Source: Phycisphaerae bacterium (lineage in GTDB: Bacteria; Planctomycetota; Phycisphaerae; UBA1845). From it: a stretch of 64,000 nt of DNA. Below the pieces are notes generated by a model, which was given only the letters and a program-made list of their open reading frames with translations, did not search any database and was not told where the DNA came from. Below, piece by piece: positions 45,701-53,150 of the stretch; positions within the stretch are counted from its first letter, which is position 1, and every line of letters starts with the position of its first letter. Made by a program: the position numbers and the translations under genes. The DNA is taken from NCBI GenBank assembly GCA_029260165.1, contig JAJDDT010000028.1, positions 1 to 64,000 of the forward strand, given 5' to 3'.

Positions 45701-45843
45701 ACGTCAAGGTCCACGTCGGGGTAAACATCAACGGGGATAATTTCGACAACGAGCAATCCCGCAACGATCAATACGAGAAACAGGAGGTTCATGAGAACCG
45801 CCTGACCTAATGAGAAACGGGGAATACTGCGCTGTTCTGGCAA
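42634..45843 (-). CDS. RND-family efflux transporter (AcrB-like)
   Basis: A 1069-residue inner-membrane RND pump. The N-terminus has 'VEIIPVDVYPDVDLDVATIETFWPG', matching AcrB/HME-type ('FP.i..p.v.v...PGAS'). Two sets of transmembrane helices flank two large periplasmic domains. 'GMIVDDAIVVLENIYRHVEE' is the helix-4 region with the proton-relay acids, and 'LTGVVVNDSIVLVDFINRQR' the second half. It follows the adaptor gene by 32 bases. Substrates unknown; no outer-membrane channel gene is nearby. The last 71 bases overlap the converging GT-C gene. Confidence 0.95.
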   Translation of the reverse strand: MPEQRSIPRFSLGQAVLMNLLFLVLIVAGLLVVEIIPVDVYPDVDLDVATIETFWPGASAEDVERLITDKIEARVADLRGLRYFLSDSKPDLSYFIVNFKEDMAPSELDDAFSRLRAAVDRVTDLPSGAEKPLIRRISLAEVFPLMWVAVEDVGGVGEEVLHNIVLNLKPILRDIPGVSKIDDKLIRERELHILVDRSRIQEYDLTLEEVAASLQDFNRNVPSGHLPDATGELEVRAVGEALHPEQLGAITVRKHPSGAHVHLRDIARIEEGFERKTFYARFNGNDCKALSIAKTDEADSRVVAERVREAMARFETSVPEGVRVNACLDTSDIIKSRMRILVTNLCSGIVLVFLTLWLVMGVRNALLAIVGIPFAFLCSVLFMHLLGVTINAVSLFAMVLCSGMIVDDAIVVLENIYRHVEENRRREVETGQKGSLHDAIITGTSEVLWPVISSSMTTVVAFLPMLLMGGVTGKFFSIIPKTVTVVLFASLVECLLILPVHYLDWGPRTDAKPLWSRLRPRRSDGSAGFLLRAYERFIVGVLRYRYLTPLPLFAMAFLAFSVVPLIPVDLFPSDYQMIMVDVVAWDEASLDQTGEVAKPIEGIANGLGTELVESVLTSVGLFANENNTAVWRNNRAQLHVKLANSETVAGDPDIVTNLLRERIEDYMANHPDSGLRSYKVWAPQDGPPVGKPVAVRIEAPDLGTAKRLAERYRERLQEMPGVFGIGDNLDFGPQQINLRLREDEASAFGLTQANLARALRTANDGVVVSSFKDNRTGEDLDVRVVFDKKHRRDIHDLLDVETRTGASTKVRLRDIADIEMSQSYAGIPHHNDKRAITVTAQIDTQLTTAKEVNRVLRAEFDETVSGLANVRVTHGGEYEETSKSFDSLKRAYLIALIVIYVLLATQFRSYSQPLVIILAVPFSAIGVIGGLVINDYPFTITTFIAIVGLTGVVVNDSIVLVDFINRQRDKGLNAMDAIRSACILRVRPILLTTITTVLGLMPLALGWGGKSKIWSPFASSFAWGLAFSTVVTLVLIPAFYMIATDVISLRRKTTTGMTTETSAEPVAES

Positions 45844-45875
45844 AATATGTCAATCCGGTTGCTTGGGTTGGCTGG

Positions 45876-47021
45876 TTAATCGCGAATGAGCACCACAGCC
45901 TCGTCGGTCACATGTTGCAAGCCCGTGGTGATCACACGGTCGCCAACCTCCAATCCGCTAAGCACCTGCGCGAATTGGGGCGACCCGAGGAGTTGGACGG
46001 TTTCGACCCGCGCGAGTTTCGCGATATCGCGACCGGTGGATTCGTCCCGTTGAACCAGGAAACAATGCTCCCGGCGATCGATGTCGAAGATCGCAAGTCT
46101 CGGAACAGCAGGTACTTGCGCGTTGGGTTGTCGCGGTGTGGCTGTCAAACGCGCTTCGGCGTAGAAACCCGGGCGAAGCTCGCCGGAATGGTTGTCGATT
46201 TTAATTTCGACTTCAAATTTGCGACTGTCGATTGCAGCAATTGGGAAGATACGCAGGATTTGGCCTCGAAAGGTCTGGGTCGGAAGAGCGGGTATCGAAA
46301 TTTTTGCGTCATCGCCCGGCGAGAACATGACCACTTCGCGGTCGTCGAATTGGACTAGCAGTTTCAAGGTGTCGGTTTCGATCAGTTCGACGAGGGGTTG
46401 GCCTGTGTGCGCGAATTCACCCCGACGGCGGTAAATTTTTGAAACAAAACCAGTTATGGGTGACTCAACGGTGGTTTTTTCGAGGAAAACCCCGGCTTCG
46501 TGGTGCGCTGCTTCTGCGCCGCGGACGGCTGCGACGGCGATCTGGTGTTCGGTGCTGAATTTTGTGAGTTCGAAGGGGTTGGCTGCCTCGCCGAGATTCT
46601 GGACTTTTTTGAGATTTTCCTCGGCGAGCGTGCGCTGGCTTTTGGACTGGTCAAGGGCGGCTTCGGATTTCTCAACGGCGATTTTGCTCAGCGTGTCGTC
46701 GATTTTGAATACCGGGTCGTCTTTCCGCACCGGATCGGAGACCTCGTGATGTTGCACGCGGATGTAGCCTGAGACCTCGGGCGAGATGGTTCGGATTTGG
46801 GCTGGCGCGAGAAATCCGCTGGCTCGGACGGTGACGGAGCGTGATTTCAGTTCCACTGTAGCGACGCTGACGGAGATGCCCATGGACGTTTTTGGTGGTG
46901 TGAGTGCGTTTGTGCGTTGATCTGACGCGTATTTTTGGGTGGCGAGGGCGGCTGCGGCGATGGCGACGGTGGCAGCGACGACGGCGGTGGGAATAAGTAT
47001 GTTTGCGAGCTTGTTTTTCAT
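45876..47021 (-). CDS. RND periplasmic adaptor (membrane fusion protein, HlyD/AcrA family)
   Basis: A 381-residue adaptor that links the RND pump to an outer-membrane channel. One N-terminal membrane anchor ('ILIPTAVVAATVAIAAAALA'), a lipoyl-like half ('VSGYIRVQHHEVSDPVRKDD'), a helical hairpin around residues 110-180 ('SEAALDQSKSQRTLAEENL'), the second lipoyl half ('TTVESPITGFVSKIYRRRGE') and a beta-barrel domain with 'LRPGFYAEARL'. It is the first gene of the two-gene efflux operon; its promoter should lie in the divergent gap 47022-47331. Confidence 0.94.
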   Translation of the reverse strand: MKNKLANILIPTAVVAATVAIAAAALATQKYASDQRTNALTPPKTSMGISVSVATVELKSRSVTVRASGFLAPAQIRTISPEVSGYIRVQHHEVSDPVRKDDPVFKIDDTLSKIAVEKSEAALDQSKSQRTLAEENLKKVQNLGEAANPFELTKFSTEHQIAVAAVRGAEAAHHEAGVFLEKTTVESPITGFVSKIYRRRGEFAHTGQPLVELIETDTLKLLVQFDDREVVMFSPGDDAKISIPALPTQTFRGQILRIFPIAAIDSRKFEVEIKIDNHSGELRPGFYAEARLTATPRQPNAQVPAVPRLAIFDIDRREHCFLVQRDESTGRDIAKLARVETVQLLGSPQFAQVLSGLEVGDRVITTGLQHVTDEAVVLIRD

Positions 47022-47331
47022 GCGGTGACCGGTGGTTGGTTATCCTGTCGGTTGCGGTGCGATTGGACGTGGCCTGGGATTGGGGATTGTGGCTGACTTC
47101 CGATCGGCACGAGCTGATTTGGGGGGGATTATCGTCGCGTTTTGAGCGTTCGTCGAGTGGGTTGCAAGGTCTCTTCCCGGCGTGTGTGACGGATTTCGCC
47201 CGGGGTTGGCCTGGTGGTGCAACCTTGACAATGGGCGAGCGTGCCGGATAATTTCCGGTTTGCCTTCCCACGGGTCGTACGGTGGCGCGGTTGCTCGTGC
47301 GGGAAGTGTGCCACCCATCAGGAGTAGTTTT
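47022..47331. other. divergent intergenic region between efflux and biosynthetic genes
   Basis: 310 bases without a convincing gene. It separates the minus-strand RND operon from the plus-strand ketoacyl synthase. The one clear signal is the plus-strand promoter candidate at 47225-47252. The track frame from 47182 is just an upstream extension of the ketoacyl synthase frame. Confidence 0.6.
47225..47252 (+). promoter_or_regulatory. sigma-70-like promoter for the ketoacyl synthase gene
   Basis: 'TTGACA' (perfect -35) and 'GATAAT' (five of six match to -10) separated by 16 bases. It lies 80 bases before the TTG start at 47332. Confidence 0.65.
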
Positions 47332-48348
47332 TTGAGTGTCAAGGCTCAAATCGCAGGCGTTGGACACCACTTACCGGAGACGGTTGTCACCTCTGAGGAG
47401 GTTGAACAGCGTGTGTTCGATCGATCGAGTTTTCAGATCCCTCGTGGTTTGCTGGCCAAGTTGACCGGTATTCAGGAGCGGCGTTATCGCTCGGAGGATG
47501 AGCAGTCGTCCGACCTCGCGGCGAAGGCTGCCTTGCAGGCGTTGGAGCGTGCTGAGATTGACGCGGCAGATGTCGATCTTCTGATTTTCGCGTCGTGTAC
47601 TCAGGATCTGGCAGAGCCTGCGACGGCGAACATATTGCAGGAGAAGCTGGGTGCGACGCGTTCTCATGTTTTCGACATCAAGAACGCGTGCAACAGTTTT
47701 CTGAACGGACTGGATGCGGCGGAATCTTTTATATCGAGTGGCAAAGCCAAAACCGCACTGATTGCGGTGGGCGAAACGCTCTCGTTGGCGATTGACTGGA
47801 AAATCGACTCGGCGGAGCACCTGCGGACGCGAATGGCGGGTTTGACGCTTGGAGATGCGGGGGCTGCGGCTGTTTTGAAGGTGTCACCAAACGGGAACGG
47901 GCGGGGGATTTTGAAGGGTGCGTTCAGGACGTTTGGTGATCAGTGGCGGTTGGCGACTGTTTTGGGTGGTGGGAGTTTGCACCGTTTGAATGAAGAGCAC
48001 TCCTATTTTGTCGGTCACAGTCATGGTTTGCGGCAGCAGGCGCTCAAGCATATTCCGACGATGGTGGACGGTGTTCTCGAGAAAGCGGGTTGGAAGCGGG
48101 ACGAAATCGACCTTGTGTCGTGTCATCAGGTGTCGATGGATCTGGTCGGCGAGATTGCCAAGCGATGCGATATTCCGATCGAGAAGTGCATGATTTCGAT
48201 TCGGGATTGCGGGAATACCGCGGCTGCGAGCATTCCGATTGGTTTGTCGCGGGCGTGGTCGGAGGGGCGTCTCAAGCCCGGGTCGAAGGTGTTGCTTGTT
48301 GGTGCGGCGGCGGGATTCAGCGTGGCGGTGGTCCCGCTCGTGTGGTAG
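47332..48348 (+). CDS. beta-ketoacyl-ACP synthase III-like enzyme (FabH/OleA relative)
   Basis: A 338-residue thiolase-fold condensing enzyme. The full catalytic triad is visible: Cys120 in 'DIKNACNSFLNG', His265 in 'LVSCHQVSMD', Asn295 in 'DCGNTAAASIPI'. Such enzymes start fatty acid or polyketide chains by joining an acyl-CoA to malonyl-ACP, or join two acyl chains (OleA). A TTG start at 47332 is chosen because 'caggagtag' lies just upstream and the family N-terminus begins there; the track start at 47182 is too far upstream. Next gene on the same strand is an SDR 72 bases on, and a carrier/PPTase fusion lies 14 kb downstream. Confidence 0.9.
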   Translation: MSVKAQIAGVGHHLPETVVTSEEVEQRVFDRSSFQIPRGLLAKLTGIQERRYRSEDEQSSDLAAKAALQALERAEIDAADVDLLIFASCTQDLAEPATANILQEKLGATRSHVFDIKNACNSFLNGLDAAESFISSGKAKTALIAVGETLSLAIDWKIDSAEHLRTRMAGLTLGDAGAAAVLKVSPNGNGRGILKGAFRTFGDQWRLATVLGGGSLHRLNEEHSYFVGHSHGLRQQALKHIPTMVDGVLEKAGWKRDEIDLVSCHQVSMDLVGEIAKRCDIPIEKCMISIRDCGNTAAASIPIGLSRAWSEGRLKPGSKVLLVGAAAGFSVAVVPLVW

Positions 48349-48420
48349 TGCATGTCTGTTGCGGCGGTCGCGGTTGATCGTCACATTCCGGAATTTCAGA
48401 TTTTGTAAGGTGGTTGGCTG

Positions 48421-49443
48421 GTGCCGACACTTGTAACCGGTGCGACAGGATTCGTCGGGTTGAACCTGGTTCGGTCTTTGACGGGATCGGGGGAGAAAGT
48501 CCGCGCGCTGGTTCGCAGGTCTTCGCCACGGGAACATCTGGAATCGGATATGGTGGAATTCGCGGTGGGGGATGTGACGGATGGGGCGTCCGTGCGTGCG
48601 GCGATGGAGGGGTGTGACCGGGTGTATCACCTGGCGGGCTGGGTGCAGGTCACGCCCTGGGGCGGGGACGTGGCGAGGCGTGTGAATGTCGAGGGGGTGG
48701 AGAATGTGTGTTGTGCGTGTGTGGCGTGCGGTGTGAAGCGATTGGTGCATGTGAGTTCGATAGCGGCTGTCGGTCATGGACCGATGAAATCGCCGGCGGA
48801 CGAGGAGGCGATGTGGAATTTCGGATCGTTGCGGGCACCGTATTACGATACGAAGCGCGAGGGGGAGATGGTCGTGCGTCGGTACGTCGGGGATGGATTG
48901 GATGCGGTGGTGGTGAATCCGGGTTATGTGGTTGGTCCTTTTGATGTCAGGCCGACGAGTGGACGTGTGATCCTGCGGGTGGCGGCGGGCAGATTGCCGG
49001 GGGTGCCGTCGCGGGGCGGGATTGCGTTTGTGGATGTACGTCAGGTGGTTGAGGGGATGCGTGCGGCGATGGATCGGGGGAAAACGGGGGATCGCTATGT
49101 TCTGGTTGGGGAGAACATCACCTACGCGGATTTTGGTGCTCGGATTGCGCGGATTGTGGGTGTGCGTGGTCCGCGGTTTCGCCTGCCCTATTGGGTTTTG
49201 TGGCCTGGGGCGGTGGTTTGCGATGTGGTGGCGCGGTGGAAACCGTCGGCGTTTGCTGATGCGAATTCGGCGATTTTGCGCACGGGTTTTTGTGATCAGT
49301 ACTTGAGCGGTGAGAAGGCGTATCGCGAGCTGGGGATTTCGCGTTGGCCTGTTGATCGGGCGATCAGTGATGCGTTTGAGTGGTTTCAACGGGTGGGGTA
49401 TGTGCGTCGTGCGGGCGATGGCTGGTCGAGCGACCTGATTTAG
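48421..49443 (+). CDS. NAD-dependent epimerase/dehydratase (extended SDR, HpnA-like)
   Basis: A 340-residue extended short-chain dehydrogenase. The cofactor motif is 'LVTGATGFVGLNLVRSL'; the catalytic Tyr-Lys pair is in 'YYDTKREGEMVV'; 'SSIAAVGHGPM' supplies the Ser region. It most resembles HpnA-type or 3-beta-HSD-like reductases. GTG start. It may reduce the beta-keto product of the preceding synthase (as OleD does after OleA) or modify a nucleotide sugar; neither can be decided. G- and T-rich codon use begins here and persists through the following operon. Confidence 0.87.
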   Translation: MPTLVTGATGFVGLNLVRSLTGSGEKVRALVRRSSPREHLESDMVEFAVGDVTDGASVRAAMEGCDRVYHLAGWVQVTPWGGDVARRVNVEGVENVCCACVACGVKRLVHVSSIAAVGHGPMKSPADEEAMWNFGSLRAPYYDTKREGEMVVRRYVGDGLDAVVVNPGYVVGPFDVRPTSGRVILRVAAGRLPGVPSRGGIAFVDVRQVVEGMRAAMDRGKTGDRYVLVGENITYADFGARIARIVGVRGPRFRLPYWVLWPGAVVCDVVARWKPSAFADANSAILRTGFCDQYLSGEKAYRELGISRWPVDRAISDAFEWFQRVGYVRRAGDGWSSDLI

Positions 49444-49465
49444 AGCGTTGATGCCCGTCGTTTGA

Positions 49466-49580
49466 TGGTTGGGTGGCCCATGGCTTTAGCCGCGGGGTAG
49501 TCGATTTCACGCCGGCAATCGAGTCCCCCACCTCTAAAGAGGTGGGCCACCCATCCGTAATGAGGTGGGCTACCCATCTG
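49466..49580. repeat. REPIN-like element with extra half unit
   Basis: Left REP starts 'gggtggcccatggcttta' and ends 'ggggtagtcga'; an inverted unit begins 'atcgagtcccccacc' and ends 'ggtgggccaccc'. A third partial unit follows, 'tgaggtgggctacccatc'. Same family as 10842, 30131 and 38273. Confidence 0.85.
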
Positions 49581-49650
49581 ACTTGGTTAACCTCACCAGC
49601 CTGTTTTTCAGGTCTTTTCGGAGCGGATTCGGTCTGGATTCTGCTCCTTC

Positions 49651-49672
49651 TTCTTTCAAATTTCTTTCAAAT
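49651..49672. repeat. 11-base tandem duplication
   Basis: 'ttctttcaaat' occurs twice in a row in a locally A/T-rich stretch about 290 bases before the LuxR start. It could mark regulator binding, but nothing supports that directly. Confidence 0.5.
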
Positions 49673-49871
49673 TTTTCTGCATTTGTTGAGTGCGGCTGAG
49701 TTCGTCCTGCGGATCTGGTTTGTGGGGGATGCTGCGCTGGCGGTGTCAGAAAATGTCACGCCCGATTGGGGTTGTCTGGTGGATGGATGCTTCTGGTCCG
49801 TCGGCGGAGGCGATAGAGCGGTTTCGTTGTGAGTGTAGCGGTCAGGGCAAACTCGCATGGTTTGGTCTTCC

Positions 49872-49892
49872 CGTCACCCACAAGGGGTGACG
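49872..49892. repeat. perfect 8-base inverted repeat, loop of 5
   Basis: 'CGTCACCC' 'acaag' 'GGGTGACG'. Shares flanking bases with the inverted repeat at 16328. Located 67 bases before the LuxR start; no T-run, so either a dispersed repeat or an operator-like site. Confidence 0.65.
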
Positions 49893-49958
49893 CTACATCA
49901 GGATTGGGAACGTTTCAGGGGAATTCATCAGTCGGGTTCATTTGGGTCGGGATTGGCG

Positions 49959-50615
49959 ATGGGTGTGAGATTGGCATTGCGTGTTTTTGTGATTAGCGAG
50001 CGGCGGGTATTGCGCCGGGGACTGGCGATTCGGTTGGGGTTGTCGGAGGGTGTGGAGGCGATTGGGGTCGGTGGTCGGATGCGGTGGATTGAGCGGATGG
50101 TGGGTGATGGGGTGGTGGACTGGTTTGTGGTTGACGCGGATCTGTGCGAGACGGATTCGTTTGGGTTGATCAGGGAGTTGCGGTTCGGTTGGCCTGCTGC
50201 GCGGTTTGTTCTTTTGTTGTCGGAGTTGCGGGACGTGGCGATTGCTCGTGGTTTGATCGCGGGGGTCGATGCGATGGTGACGGTTCATGATTCGGCGCGG
50301 GTGTTGGGTGATGTGTTGTTGCAGGAGCGTGGGGTGAATTTTGGTTCCGGGGGAGTCTCCCGACGCGTGGAACGAGGTTTGGTGTCGGTGCTTCGGAATG
50401 GGACGCGGTGGGGGGCGTTGCCGTTGTCGATGCGCGAGTGCGAGGTGGTGACGTATCTGGCGTCGGGGTTGTCGCTTGGCGAGACGGCAGAGAGGATGGG
50501 GTTGAGCGTGCGGACGGTGGACAATCACAAGACGCGGGTGGCCCATCGTCTTGGGTTGCATGGTATGGCTGAGGTGATCCGGTATGCGATTCGGCACGGG
50601 GTTGTTGCCGGCTGA
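49959..50615 (+). CDS. LuxR-type regulator with degenerate receiver domain
   Basis: A 218-residue response-regulator-like protein. The C-terminal LuxR helix-turn-helix is clear: 'PLSMRECEVVTYLASGLS' and 'ERMGLSVRTVDNHKTRVAHRL'. The N-terminal half has the receiver outline ('LRVFVISERRVLRRGLAIRL', then 'DWFVVDADLCETDSF'). The first acidic pair is replaced by Ser-Glu, while one Asp remains near the expected phosphorylation site. It may work without phosphorylation. The ATG at 49959 is preferred to the track start at 49857. It lies upstream of, and probably controls, the glycosyltransferase operon. Confidence 0.82.
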   Translation: MGVRLALRVFVISERRVLRRGLAIRLGLSEGVEAIGVGGRMRWIERMVGDGVVDWFVVDADLCETDSFGLIRELRFGWPAARFVLLLSELRDVAIARGLIAGVDAMVTVHDSARVLGDVLLQERGVNFGSGGVSRRVERGLVSVLRNGTRWGALPLSMRECEVVTYLASGLSLGETAERMGLSVRTVDNHKTRVAHRLGLHGMAEVIRYAIRHGVVAG

Positions 50616-50844
50616 CGGGGGTGTTTGCGGTCATTTTGGTTTTTTCCCAGGGATCGTTGTTTTTATAGGTCGGGGCAGGCTGGTGGGGTTTCGGGTTGGC
50701 GGGTGGAATTGCGGGGTTCGGGGTGATCGTGTTGAAGGGTGGTGGTTGTTTGCACGATATTGACCCTGTCGGTTCGCGTGTATAATCGGATTGGTTATCG
50801 GACGGGCGGATGAGTGTTCGTTTGATTGCACGTCGAGTGGGAAA

Positions 50845-51915
50845 ATGACAGAGGTTGTGGATATTTTTTCGGTGAAGAGTCAGGCGGCCAGCGCGTCGCG
50901 TGGTGGTGATGCGATCGATGTATCGATTGTGGTTCCGCTGCTGAATGAGGAGGAGAATGCTGCGCAGGTTTATTCCGAACTGGCGAGCGTGATGGGGGAG
51001 TCGCCGCTGCGGTGCGAATTTATTTTTGTGGATGACGGAAGCAAGGATCGGACGTGGGCGCGGTTGACGGAGGCGGCGGGTGGGGATGATCGTTGCACGC
51101 TGGTTCGGTTGACGCGGCGGTTTGGTCAGACGGCTGCGTTGGCGGCGGGGTTTGCGCATGCGCGGGGCGGGGTGATCGTTCCGATGGATGGTGACATGCA
51201 GAACGATCCCCATGATATTGTGAGGCTTGTTGCGAGGCTTGACGAGCCGCCCGGGTTCGATGTGGTGAGTGGTTGGCGGAAGGATCGTCAGGACAAGATG
51301 TGGAGTCGTCGGTTGCCGTCGGTATTGGCGAACAAGTTGATTCGGTGGGTGACGGGGGTGCCGTTGAATGATCTGGGTTGCAGTTTGAAGGCGTACCGTC
51401 GGGAGGTGCTCGACGACGTTTCGCTGTATGGTGAGATGCATCGGTTTTTGCCGGTAATTACGAAATGGCGTGGTGCGCGGATTACTGAAGTCGAGGTCAA
51501 TCATCGTCCGCGCGTGCATGGAGTGACCAAGTACGATCTTCGTCGGACGATCAAGGTGATGCTCGATTTGATCACGGTGAAGTTTCTGGGGGATTACCTG
51601 ACCAAGCCGATCTACTTTTTTGGCAAGGCTGCGCTGTTGAGCACGTTTGGATCGGTGGCGTCGCTGGGGATTGCGATTTTTCAGAAGTATGGCTATCTGA
51701 CGACGGAGGAAGTCAATCTGAATCGCAATGTGCTGGTGCTGTTCAGCGTGATGCTGTTTTTGATGACGGTGTTGTTTTTGATGATGGGTGTGATCAGTGA
51801 GTTGCTGGTGCGGATTTACCATGAGAGTCAGGGGCGGACGACGTACAAGGTGCGGACGCTGGTGCAGGGTGGGGATTCGGCAGATGGGGAGACGATGGCG
51901 GCGGGACCGGGATGA
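50845..51915 (+). CDS. polyprenyl-phosphate glycosyltransferase (GT2, DPM1/ArnC-like)
   Basis: A 356-residue GT2 enzyme that would move a sugar from a nucleotide donor onto undecaprenyl phosphate. Motifs: 'SIVVPLLNEEENAAQVYSEL', 'FIFVDDGSKDRTW', 'VPMDGDMQNDPHDI' (DxD site), 'LGCSLKAYRREVLDDV', 'VNHRPRVHGVTKY'. Two transmembrane helices follow near residues 255-320, as in ArnC and GtrB. The ATG at 50845 is preferred to the GTG at 50791. The stop overlaps the next start by four bases (ATGA). First enzyme of the coupled operon. Confidence 0.9.
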   Translation: MTEVVDIFSVKSQAASASRGGDAIDVSIVVPLLNEEENAAQVYSELASVMGESPLRCEFIFVDDGSKDRTWARLTEAAGGDDRCTLVRLTRRFGQTAALAAGFAHARGGVIVPMDGDMQNDPHDIVRLVARLDEPPGFDVVSGWRKDRQDKMWSRRLPSVLANKLIRWVTGVPLNDLGCSLKAYRREVLDDVSLYGEMHRFLPVITKWRGARITEVEVNHRPRVHGVTKYDLRRTIKVMLDLITVKFLGDYLTKPIYFFGKAALLSTFGSVASLGIAIFQKYGYLTTEEVNLNRNVLVLFSVMLFLMTVLFLMMGVISELLVRIYHESQGRTTYKVRTLVQGGDSADGETMAAGPG

Positions 51916-53150
51916 CGTGTGGGGGGCTGACGATGTCATCGCCGCGTGGTAGAAGCATTCATGTCCTGATGGCGGCGCCTCAGCCGATTTTTGAGCCTCG
52001 TGGGACGCCTTTTTCTGTTGTTTATCGCATTCGGGCGTTGTGCAAGGCGGGTCACCGGGTGGACCTGGTGACGTACCCGTATGGTCGTGATCCGCGGATT
52101 GATGGATTGCGGATGGTGCGGGTGCCGAAACTGCCGGGGGTTTCGGGGGTGAAGATTGGTCCGTCGGTGCCGAAGCTGTTTCTGGATGCGATGATGGCGG
52201 TTTGGATTCTGGGGATGGTTTGTCGTCGGCGGTATGACTGCATCTGGTCGCATGAGGAGGCGGGGCTTTTTTGTGGGTTGGTGTCGCGGGTGTTGGGGAT
52301 TCCGCATGTTTATGACATGCATTCGGATTTGTCGCAGCAGATCGGGAATTTCAGGAAATACAATTTGAGGCCTATCGTGGGGGTGTTTCGGGCGTGGGAG
52401 CAACTGACGTTGCGGATGAGCGACGTGGTGTTGACGATTTGCGATGATCTGTTGGAAACGGTGAGGCGGGTGGTGCCTGGCAAGCGGGTGATTCTGGCGG
52501 AGAATTACTGCACGGAGGTGGATTTTTTGGATGACGCGGTGCCGAGCGTGGAGGAGTTGCGGGAGCGGCATGGGGTCGAAAATTCGTTGGTGGCGTTGTA
52601 CATCGGGTCGCTGGAGTCCTATCAGGGGATTGATATCTTGACGGGGGCTGCGACAGAGTTGAAGTCGAAGCTGAATGGCGAGACGCCGGCCTGGAAGATG
52701 TTGATTGTGGGGGGGCGTGAGGCGCAGGTGTCGTCGTTGCGGGCGGAGGTGTCGCGGCTGGGGTTGGATGGGGTTGTGGAGGTGGTGGGTTCGGTGTCGC
52801 CGCCGGTGGTGGACGTGTATGTTCGGATGTGTGATGTGCTGTTGTCGGCGCGGAGCAAGGGGACGAATGTTCCGTTGAAGTTGTACAGCTACATGAAGAG
52901 CGGGAAAGCCATTCTGGCGACGAATATTTACAGTCATACGCAGTTGTTGACGGATGAGAATTCGGTGTTGGCGGATCCGACGGGGGAGGCGTTTGGGGAG
53001 GGTCTGGGTCGGTTGTTGGGGGATGAGGGGTTGCGAAAGCGTGTGTCGGAGAATGCGTCGCGGGAGGCGATGGCGTTTTCAAACGAGGTGTTCGAGCGGA
53101 ATATTGCGATGGCGGTGGATTGGGCGATGTCGCCTGCGGGGGCGGATTGA
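51912..53150 (+). CDS. family 4-type glycosyltransferase
   Basis: A 412-residue GT-B-fold glycosyltransferase. The N-terminal acceptor domain has 'PQPIFEPRGTPFSVVYRIRAL', the Gly-rich loop region of GT4 enzymes. The C-terminal domain has 'LVALYIGSLESYQGIDIL' and 'DVLLSARSKGTNVPLKLYSYM', where the Lys and acidic residues contact the nucleotide-sugar in related enzymes. No membrane helices except a weak N-terminal patch. Overlaps the previous gene by four bases and the next by one, so it is part of one transcript. Probably adds a sugar to the lipid-linked acceptor. Confidence 0.9.
   Translation: MTCGGLTMSSPRGRSIHVLMAAPQPIFEPRGTPFSVVYRIRALCKAGHRVDLVTYPYGRDPRIDGLRMVRVPKLPGVSGVKIGPSVPKLFLDAMMAVWILGMVCRRRYDCIWSHEEAGLFCGLVSRVLGIPHVYDMHSDLSQQIGNFRKYNLRPIVGVFRAWEQLTLRMSDVVLTICDDLLETVRRVVPGKRVILAENYCTEVDFLDDAVPSVEELRERHGVENSLVALYIGSLESYQGIDILTGAATELKSKLNGETPAWKMLIVGGREAQVSSLRAEVSRLGLDGVVEVVGSVSPPVVDVYVRMCDVLLSARSKGTNVPLKLYSYMKSGKAILATNIYSHTQLLTDENSVLADPTGEAFGEGLGRLLGDEGLRKRVSENASREAMAFSNEVFERNIAMAVDWAMSPAGAD

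Larger units (their letters stand above)
49444..49958. other. 515-base non-coding stretch with REPIN, tandem and inverted repeats
   Basis: No credible gene. It holds a REPIN (49466-49580), an 11-base tandem duplication (49651-49672) and a hairpin (49872-49892), each listed separately. It separates the ketoacyl-synthase/SDR pair from the LuxR regulator. The track ORF at 49473-49832 runs through the REPIN and is not believed. Confidence 0.65.
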
